DNA of 5,039 nucleotides, from the NCBI GenBank assembly GCA_025360395.1, contig JANYCH010000348.1, positions 1 through 5,039 on the forward strand, read 5' to 3'. Each line of letters begins with the position of its first letter. The first letter of the stretch is position 1. Origin of the DNA: Cytophagales bacterium (GTDB lineage: Bacteria; Bacteroidota; Bacteroidia; Cytophagales; UBA9547). The notes beneath the pieces were generated by a model. That model worked only from the letters and a program-made list of their open reading frames with translations. It made no database searches and was not told the origin of the DNA. Positions 1 to 5,039 of this stretch are shown here, one piece after another. A program made the position numbers and the translations under genes.

Positions 1-416
1 CCATACCTATAAACCAATTCCCGTTCAATTAACCGGTGACTTCCAATTACAATTCCTTTCAATGTAAGTATTTCAGGTTCTGGGTAACCGGCGAAATAGA
101 TGGAAATTGTCTTATTGATTTCACCAGGCCTGTTAGTAGTATTATAACTGACTTTGATATGACCCGCACTATCTTTAGGAACAGCAACAGGTGTGTAGTC
201 AGCAGCGGTACAACCACATGCAGCTGAAACTTTTTCTATTTTCAAAGGCCCTTCTCCTCTGTTAAAATAAACGAAATCGTAATATATTTTACCGGCTGTT
301 TCCTTTACTTTTCCAAAATTCACAATGCGTGTTCTGAAACCCACTGGTGCATGCTGAGCTTGCAGCAAAAGACACATTATCATGGAAAAAATAAAAAAAT
401 AAAGACTTTTTAGCAT
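1..416 (-). CDS. Secreted DUF1573 domain protein, N-terminal part (cut by left window edge)
   Basis: An open frame starts at the ATG at 414-416 and stays open for 138 codons to the window edge, so the C-terminus is missing. Residues 1-20 form a signal peptide: Lys3, then a hydrophobic run rich in Leu, Phe and Met, with a likely signal peptidase I cut after Leu-Gln-Ala (residue 20). No lipobox is evident. Residues about 26-125 match the DUF1573 pattern of Bacteroidota: 'VNFGKV' at 32-37, 'GPLKIEKV' at 56-63, the hallmark 'CGCT' at 67-70, then 'KTISIYF' and 'LTLKGIV' beta strands. This is an immunoglobulin-like fold found in many periplasmic or exported proteins of the phylum. Its molecular role is generally unknown and none can be given here. 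The gene follows priA on the same strand after about 97 bp but has its own promoter-like box, so it is probably a separate unit. The family call is firm; the full length and any further domains are unknown. Confidence 0.88.
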   Translation of the reverse strand, partial: MLKSLYFFIFSMIMCLLLQAQHAPVGFRTRIVNFGKVKETAGKIYYDFVYFNRGEGPLKIEKVSAACGCTAADYTPVAVPKDSAGHIKVSYNTTNRPGEINKTISIYFAGYPEPEILTLKGIVIGSHRLIERELVYRY

Positions 417-443
417 TTTGATATTTGAGATTCTAAGACTTAG

Positions 444-451
444 CAAAAGTA
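444..451 (-). promoter_or_regulatory. Probable Bacteroidota -7 promoter box for the DUF1573 gene
   Basis: On the minus strand this reads TACTTTTG, a full match to the TAnnTTTG -7 element used by the primary sigma factor of Bacteroidota. It lies 27 bp before the ATG at 416, which would give a leader of about 20 nt. The expected -33 TTTG is not clear: only T-rich sequence (TTTCTTTTT) is found at about the right distance. The leader has no Shine-Dalgarno motif; the start is preceded by an A-rich stretch, as is usual in this phylum. Confidence 0.5.
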
Positions 452-512
452 CCTTTGTTTTGACCGAAAAAGAAAGAGCTTAGTGCTTAAAAATTTTCAG
501 CGGGAATTTAAA

Positions 513-3002
513 TTAATAGGGATCAACATCCACAACCAATACAGTGCTTTTAAAAGTTTTATTTTTTTGAAATTCAGTTATAGTATTTTTCAAAAGTATC
601 TTGGTTTTTGCTATATCAATTTTATCTCTTTCAAATTTCATAAGTATTTCTTTAAGATACATAGTGTTAATTCTGTCAACAGGTGGCCATTCAGGTCCTA
701 AAACGCGTGACCCACCAAACTGTGATCGTAATTTGGTAGCAAGAAAGTTTGAAGAAGCTTCACATATATTTTTGTCTTTGTCTTTGAATGTAAGCTTGAT
801 TAGCCTGGTAAACGGAGGGTAATGGAATTTTTCTCTTTCCTGAATCTCCTTTCCATAAAAACCATCAATATCATTCTGCTGCAGATATTGAAGAAGATAG
901 TGAGAGGGATTAAATGTTTGAATAATGACCCTCCCTTGAATTTCACGTCTGCCTGTTCGTCCGGCAACCTGTGTCAGCATTTGAAATGCTCTTTCATTTG
1001 CCCTAAAGTCAGGGAAATACATCATCTGATCTGCATTGAGAACCCCAGCTAAGTTTATCTTTTCAAAATCTAACCCTTTGGTTATCATTTGCGTACCAAC
1101 AAGGATATCAATTTCTCCTTTATTTAGGCCTTCGTATATATTTTTAAAAGCGTTTTTAGATCTGGTAGTATCCTGGTCCATTCTTTGGACCCTCGCAGCA
1201 GGAAGTAAAACAGCCAAATCTTCTTCAATTTTTTCAGTACCTAAACCCTTTGTCGACAATCGGGCCGAATTGCACGCCGGACAAGTTACAGCAATCTTTT
1301 CCTGGTGTCCGCAATAGTGACATTTCAACCGCTTATCTCTCTGGTGATAGGTTAGCGACACCGCACATTGCTTGCACATGGAAACCCATCCGCAGGTTTC
1401 GCAACATAGGTAAGGAGCATAACCTCTCCTATTTTGAAATAAAAGTGATTGTTCTTTTGCAGCTAAACTGTCCTCTAATGACTTGATCAGTAAAGGGGAA
1501 TATTCCATGTGGGGATTGGGCAGTGCTGCATTTTTTCTGTCTGCTTTAAGATCAGCAAACTGAATAATAGGCATCAAAGATTCCCCATGCCTTTTATCTA
1601 ACCTAACATGGCCGTAAACTCCTGATTTTGCCTTGTAATAACTTTCCAGAGAAGGTGTTGCTGAACCAAGTAAAGTTTTTGCGCCACCTAGTTTTGCTAA
1701 AACCAGGGCAGTATCCCTGGCCTGGTACCTGGGTGTTTTCTCATTTTGTTTGAAAGAAGGATCATGTTCCTCGTCAATGATTATCAGTCCAAGATTTTTG
1801 AATGGAAGGAATACAGATGACCTGGCACCTAAAACCAGTAAGCTTGATCCGTTCTGTACCTTTTTCCAGGTCTCTACTCTTTCGTTTTCCGAAAGTCGGG
1901 AATGGTAAGTATCTAACTCTCTGCCAAAAAACTTTATCAAACGGGTGGTCATGTGAGTAGTAAGAGCTATTTCCGGCATTAGAAATAAAACCTGTTTGCC
2001 ATCTGCAATCTGTTCCTGTATTAGCCTTATATAAATCTCCGTTTTACCACTTCCGGTGATTCCCTGTAAGAGTGCGATGTCTTTTTCAATGAACCACTCC
2101 TTAATTTCTTTTAAGGCACCTTGCTGAATATCAGACAACTGATATTCTTTAGGTGACCTTTCGGTTATTAGATTCTCGTTTGAGATAATTTCTTTAAAAT
2201 CCTCAAAAACACCATTTTTTATCAGCGTTTTAAGCGCTGAACCGGAAAAGTCATTTCCATTGAAAACATTTTTTGGAATGCCATTAAAATTCAGATTGGT
2301 GTCACTCCAAACAGGAACCTCCTGCAAATATTTCAACAATATATTTTCCTGCTTCTCCTGACCGGAAATGCTGTCCATTAATTCTTTCAGCAACTTTTTA
2401 TCACCAACAAACTTTTCCGAAAGCCTTACTTTCTGGATTATTTTAGGTTTGTAAATATGTTTGTATTCCTCAAATAAAAGAATTGCATTCTTCTTTTTTA
2501 AGGATTGAAGAATATGATAAAGGGTTTTTGTTCTGGTAATTTTTAAAGCATCAGCATATGCCAAAGCCGGCACGGTTTTAAGTGCTTCTATTAATTTACC
2601 TTCATTTTCGGAAAGTGGGATATGATCGTCCTCTTCAAAAGCAGGGTGAATTTGAATTTTAGATTCTGTTGATATTTTGAAACCTGCTGGCAGGGCAGCA
2701 TGAAAGACCAAGCCAGGCTCAGCCATATAATATTCACTTATCCAGTCAAGCAGTTTCAGCTGGATAGAATTGAAAACCGAATCTTGCTCCAGTATTTCAA
2801 TAACATTTTTAACCAGATAGTCCACTGGAGGCTGGGCGTGCACATTCTTTACAATTCCTGTATAAATATTTCTTTCGTTGAAAGGAACAACTACCAGGCT
2901 TCCCCTGACTAGTTTATTTTCAAATTCTTTGGGGAGTTTGTATGCAAATGTGCCTGACAAAGCAAGGGGCAAATAGCAATCTATGAACTGAAAGGATTCC
3001 AT
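513..3002 (-). CDS. priA: Primosomal protein N' (replication restart helicase PriA)
   Basis: PriA recognises stalled or collapsed replication forks and reloads the replisome; it is a cytoplasmic superfamily 2 3'-to-5' DNA helicase. The 829 residues show the whole architecture. The N-terminal 3'-end-binding domain (about 1-105) begins with a typical 'LPLALSGTFAY' strand. A winged-helix and linker region follows (about 106-285). Helicase lobe 1 has Walker A GITGSGKT (314-321), DEEH (410-413) and GSATPS (446-451). Lobe 2 has GTEKIEEDL (588-596), GTQMITKGLDF (636-646) and the motif VI arginines in QVAGRTGR (678-685). All eight zinc-binding cysteines are present as four CxxC pairs: 534/537, 543/546, 561/564 and 574/577. 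The C-terminal domain ends in a typical 'VDVDPY'. It is about 100 residues longer than E. coli PriA (732), mostly before the helicase core, as is common in Bacteroidota. The start at 3002 gives the expected N-terminus. GGCGGA lies 9 nt upstream, but its role as a ribosome site is doubtful. The gene is intact and looks active. Confidence 0.97.
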   Translation of the reverse strand: MESFQFIDCYLPLALSGTFAYKLPKEFENKLVRGSLVVVPFNERNIYTGIVKNVHAQPPVDYLVKNVIEILEQDSVFNSIQLKLLDWISEYYMAEPGLVFHAALPAGFKISTESKIQIHPAFEEDDHIPLSENEGKLIEALKTVPALAYADALKITRTKTLYHILQSLKKKNAILLFEEYKHIYKPKIIQKVRLSEKFVGDKKLLKELMDSISGQEKQENILLKYLQEVPVWSDTNLNFNGIPKNVFNGNDFSGSALKTLIKNGVFEDFKEIISNENLITERSPKEYQLSDIQQGALKEIKEWFIEKDIALLQGITGSGKTEIYIRLIQEQIADGKQVLFLMPEIALTTHMTTRLIKFFGRELDTYHSRLSENERVETWKKVQNGSSLLVLGARSSVFLPFKNLGLIIIDEEHDPSFKQNEKTPRYQARDTALVLAKLGGAKTLLGSATPSLESYYKAKSGVYGHVRLDKRHGESLMPIIQFADLKADRKNAALPNPHMEYSPLLIKSLEDSLAAKEQSLLFQNRRGYAPYLCCETCGWVSMCKQCAVSLTYHQRDKRLKCHYCGHQEKIAVTCPACNSARLSTKGLGTEKIEEDLAVLLPAARVQRMDQDTTRSKNAFKNIYEGLNKGEIDILVGTQMITKGLDFEKINLAGVLNADQMMYFPDFRANERAFQMLTQVAGRTGRREIQGRVIIQTFNPSHYLLQYLQQNDIDGFYGKEIQEREKFHYPPFTRLIKLTFKDKDKNICEASSNFLATKLRSQFGGSRVLGPEWPPVDRINTMYLKEILMKFERDKIDIAKTKILLKNTITEFQKNKTFKSTVLVVDVDPY

Positions 3003-3036
3003 TTTGAAATATCCGCCGCTTATTAATTTAACTGTA

Positions 3037-3078
3037 AATTAGTTTCCTGAGGACCAACCCGGACTCAAGAATTAGTTT
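3037..3078. repeat. Imperfect hairpin flanked by a 9-bp direct repeat between the kinase gene and priA
   Basis: The arms TTCCTGAG (3044-3051) and CTCAAGAA (3064-3071) pair over 8 bp with one G-T type wobble. Two further C-G pairs form inside (3054-3055 with 3061-3062), leaving a 5-nt loop. The 9-mer AATTAGTTT occurs at 3037-3045 and again at 3070-3078, so the structure sits between the two copies, and the kinase stop codon lies in the right-hand copy. There is no T-run after the hairpin on either strand, so it is not a standard intrinsic terminator. It might still act as a weak terminator or transcript-stabilising structure after the kinase gene. In about 70 bp of spacer, chance cannot be excluded. 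Confidence 0.35.
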
Positions 3079-4454
3079 GAAAAATAGGGACTTTTTTTAT
3101 TGACCTTAACAATAACCAAGGTACCCACTCCTTCTTCTGAATGAATCGTGATTTTACCCTTGTGTTGCTGGATTATTTTCTGAACGAGCGACAAACCCAA
3201 TCCAATTCCAGTGTATTCTCTTGCAACCTCGCTTCTGTAAAAAGGTTCAAATATCCTCTTGTTATCTTCATTTGAAATTCCAATTCCTTGATCTTGAAAC
3301 TGAAGAGTTATCTCAGATTTATTAAAACTCAGTTTAATATCTACTTTATGGTTCTTAGAGTATTTACATCCGTTTTCGATAATATTATAAAAAGCTGAGT
3401 ACAATAAATCTGAAGAACCATTAACCAAAAGATCTTCTTCCTCTGGCAATGTTTCATAATCGAAAGTAAAAATATATTCTGGTTTATACCTTACAAGACT
3501 ATTTGCTGCCTGTAAAATTATCTCATCTACCCTGCAGGTGGTAAACTGTATAAAAGTAAAATCTCCACTCACTTTAGCTAATTCCAATAACCCATTGGCT
3601 ATTTTGATCATCCTGTCAATATCCTGAGATAAAGATTTTAATAAAACACCATACTCCTCTACATCTCTTTCTTTTAGCATGGTTACATCCAGCTGTGCTT
3701 TTATTGATGCAAGAGGGTTCCGGATTTCATGCGATGCGTTTGACACAAAACTCTTTTGCATTTTAAAAGAGTCTTCCAACCTTGACAATAATTGATTGAA
3801 GGTTCTTGAAAGTTCCGATATTTCATCTTTGCCGGGACGGTTACTTAGCCGTTTTTGCATATTTGTAAAACTTATTTCACTTACTTCATTGATAATCTCT
3901 GAAATAGGTTTAAGAATGTTCCCCGCAAAAAAGTATCCTGCCAACATTACGAATATTACACTTAAGGACCACCCAGTTGCTAAAATTGCAAATAACGTAT
4001 CAAGCTTTCCTAAACCAAATTTATCTATAGCAGAAACTATAATGACATAATTGCCCTTGTTCTTACTCTTATAAAGCAACCCAAGTATTTCTCTTTCACC
4101 TTTACGGGCACGCAACTGCTTACCAGATGCTATTCGTTTATATTGTTCAAATGATATAACTCTTTCTGCCTCTCGATCACTTACATATTCATTTACCGGC
4201 CAATTCTTTAAAATACGCACTTGTTCGCTGTACAAACTAGTAAGGTTCATATCATACATAAATCTGAACAACTTTTTGGGGTCCTGTTCAAAATCCCATA
4301 ATTCGGCGGTATAATGTGCTTTTTCTTTGAGACGGTTGAAGAATTCTCTTTCCCTAAACTGTGAGTAAAAAAAGTAAACTGATAAACAAAAAACAAAAAG
4401 AAAGGAAGCCACAATGGTGGTAAACAGAAAAGTAAGCTGATATCTTATTTTCAT
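3072..4454 (-). CDS. Membrane-bound two-component sensor histidine kinase (HAMP-HisKA-HATPase)
   Basis: This protein is predicted to sense a signal outside the inner membrane and autophosphorylate on histidine for transfer to a response regulator. The 460 residues show a first membrane helix (about 8-30), a periplasmic sensor of about 120 residues (31-152) with no recognised fold, and a second helix (about 153-177). A HAMP linker (about 178-230) follows, then a dimerisation domain with the phospho-acceptor in 'SHEIRNPLASI' (His242). The ATPase domain has an N-box (357-361, NIIEN), the G1 box DQGIGI (388-393), an F-box FEPFYR (402-407) and the G2 box GIGLGLS (416-422). All catalytic motifs are intact. 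The layout resembles CusS-like kinases often paired with OmpR-type regulators, but the signal cannot be inferred. No intact regulator adjoins it: the gene upstream is a decayed receiver ending about 97 bp before this start, and priA lies downstream after 69 bp. The ATG at 4454 is the natural start, directly before the first membrane helix; no Shine-Dalgarno motif precedes it. Confidence 0.93.
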   Translation of the reverse strand: MKIRYQLTFLFTTIVASFLFVFCLSVYFFYSQFREREFFNRLKEKAHYTAELWDFEQDPKKLFRFMYDMNLTSLYSEQVRILKNWPVNEYVSDREAERVISFEQYKRIASGKQLRARKGEREILGLLYKSKNKGNYVIIVSAIDKFGLGKLDTLFAILATGWSLSVIFVMLAGYFFAGNILKPISEIINEVSEISFTNMQKRLSNRPGKDEISELSRTFNQLLSRLEDSFKMQKSFVSNASHEIRNPLASIKAQLDVTMLKERDVEEYGVLLKSLSQDIDRMIKIANGLLELAKVSGDFTFIQFTTCRVDEIILQAANSLVRYKPEYIFTFDYETLPEEEDLLVNGSSDLLYSAFYNIIENGCKYSKNHKVDIKLSFNKSEITLQFQDQGIGISNEDNKRIFEPFYRSEVAREYTGIGLGLSLVQKIIQQHKGKITIHSEEGVGTLVIVKVNKKSPYFSN

Positions 4455-4551
4455 AATCTAAATAAACAGATTCGAAAGCAAGATAAGAAAGTAAAGCCTA
4501 ATAGATTTTTTTAAAAACGTCTGGATTATTCAGGGCAATATCGAAGAGCCT

Positions 4552-4926
4552 TTATTCGGCTAATACTTCTGCCATTCGACTGGAAGTTAATGGCTTTAAG
4601 ATAATTTCATCAATGCCATATTTTCTAAGGCGGTAAAATCACTTTTGTTACTGGATGTAGTAACTGCAATTGTCTCTGTATTCGCTTTTTGTTAAGGCAC
4701 TCATAAATTCAATTCCATTCATTAACGACATATTTACGTCCAGTAAAATTAGGTCAGGACAGACATGATCTTCATCAGCCGTTTCTTTGATTTTTTTCAA
4801 TGCTTCTTCTCCATTGTTTGCAATTTTGAATTACCGTATTAGGTTCTACATACTAACCTTAAAAAGATTGCCTTCTTTAATTTTATTATCCACGAACAAT
4901 TTTCAACTTAACCTTGTTCGCAGCAT
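4552..4926 (-). pseudogene. Decayed single-domain response regulator (CheY-like receiver), multiple frameshifts
   Basis: No frame is open across this stretch, but switching frames recovers almost a whole receiver domain of about 125 residues. Segments in order on the minus strand: 'KVKLKIV' (to about 4895), 'VDNKIKEGNLFKV' (from 4893), 'YVEPNTVIQN' (from 4852), the long segment 'ANNGEEALKKIKETADEDH' onward through 'PDLILLDVNMSLMNGIEF' (about 4821-4681), 'TETIAVTTSSNKSDFTAL' (4679-4626), and 'YGIDEIILKPLTSSRMAEVL' (4620-4561), ending at TAA 4552-4554. The expected landmarks are there: phospho-acceptor Asp (codon 4738-4740), the Thr/Ser switch ('VTTSS') and Lys (codon 4594-4596). Damage includes in-frame stops at 4846-4848, 4831-4833 and 4648-4650. 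The usual VDDN acidic pair is reduced to VDN, and the usual Pro after 'DVNM' is Ser. No output domain follows. The ATG at 4926 is only a guess at the original start. When intact, the protein would have been a phospho-relay or interaction-type regulator. Read errors are an alternative to true decay. Confidence 0.85.
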
Positions 4927-4954
4927 AGTTAAACCAATTTAAATCTAATCTGTT

Positions 4955-5039
4955 ATGGAACAATCTATTTTATTTTCACCCTGGAAAGTGGGTAACACAT
5001 CACTTAAAAACCGCATGGTAATGGCTCCTATGACAAGAA
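4955..5039 (+). CDS. Old Yellow Enzyme family NADH:flavin oxidoreductase, N-terminal start (cut by right window edge)
   Basis: Only 28 codons are visible, but they are distinctive: 'LFSPWKVGNTSLKNRMVMAPMTR' in two parts, namely 'LFSPWKVG' (6-13) followed by 'LKNRMVMAPMTR' (17-28). This is the N-terminal signature of FMN-dependent ene-reductases (NemA, YqjM and xenobiotic reductase relatives). The LKNR strand opens the TIM barrel and the APMT segment contacts the flavin. These cytosolic enzymes reduce activated C=C bonds, nitrate esters or nitro compounds using NAD(P)H. The exact subfamily cannot be told from this fragment. The gene is divergent from the broken receiver, with only 28 bp between their apparent starts. 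No convincing TAnnTTTG promoter box or Shine-Dalgarno motif is seen in front of the ATG at 4955. Confidence 0.85.
   Translation, partial: MEQSILFSPWKVGNTSLKNRMVMAPMTR

Noticed and set aside
36..227. Plus-strand 63-codon open frame at the left edge
   Set aside because: It is antisense to the DUF1573 coding region, whose signature motifs are unmistakable on the minus strand.
771..796. Tandem TCTTTG units
   Set aside because: They encode an alternating Lys-Asp stretch in the PriA C-terminal domain (KDKDK); too short to be a repeat element.
483..2912. Several plus-strand open frames of 70-93 codons opposite priA
   Set aside because: They lie antisense to a strongly conserved gene, have low-complexity or arbitrary compositions, match no family I recognise and have no start signals.
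3034..3041. TAATTTAC (minus strand) as a -7 box for priA
   Set aside because: It matches only the first part of TAnnTTTG and has no -33 element at the right distance.
3796..4050. Plus-strand 84-codon open frame opposite the histidine kinase
   Set aside because: It mirrors the HAMP and second membrane helix region of the kinase; the hydrophobic content is a by-product of the opposite strand.
4505..4519. T-run followed by A-run upstream of the kinase gene, considered as a terminator for the broken receiver
   Set aside because: There is no GC-rich stem before it, only an AT palindrome; the 97-bp spacer 4455-4551 otherwise holds nothing I can name.

Overview
The window is low-GC DNA (roughly 37-38% by eye). 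The Bacteroidota style is clear: the first gene encodes a DUF1573 secreted protein, a TAnnTTTG-type promoter lies in front of it, clear Shine-Dalgarno sequences are missing at the starts, and the PriA protein is of the long type seen in that phylum. A Cytophagales-like member is plausible, but the sequence alone does not settle the genus.

Layout, left to right. Positions 1-416 (minus) hold the N-terminal part of a secreted DUF1573 protein that runs off the left edge, with its own probable promoter at 444-451. Positions 513-3002 (minus) hold a complete priA gene for the replication-restart helicase. A short gap (3003-3071) contains an imperfect hairpin between two copies of a 9-bp direct repeat. 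Positions 3072-4454 (minus) hold an intact membrane sensor histidine kinase. Positions 4552-4926 (minus) hold a broken single-domain response regulator (CheY-like receiver), readable only by switching frame repeatedly. From 4955 (plus) the first 28 codons of an Old Yellow Enzyme-type flavin oxidoreductase run off the right edge.

The genes do not form an obvious pathway. priA is housekeeping, while the DUF1573 protein and the OYE gene are cut by the window edges. The kinase and the receiver remnant are the only pair with a possible functional link. The kinase shows no intact partner regulator in the window, and the remnant is a stand-alone receiver type rather than the DNA-binding regulator such kinases usually have, so a direct partnership is uncertain.

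No previously undescribed system is visible. The item most worth a second look is the decayed receiver at 4552-4926, which retains recognisable phosphorylation-site sequence despite about six frame changes, and the very short divergent gap between it and the OYE gene.
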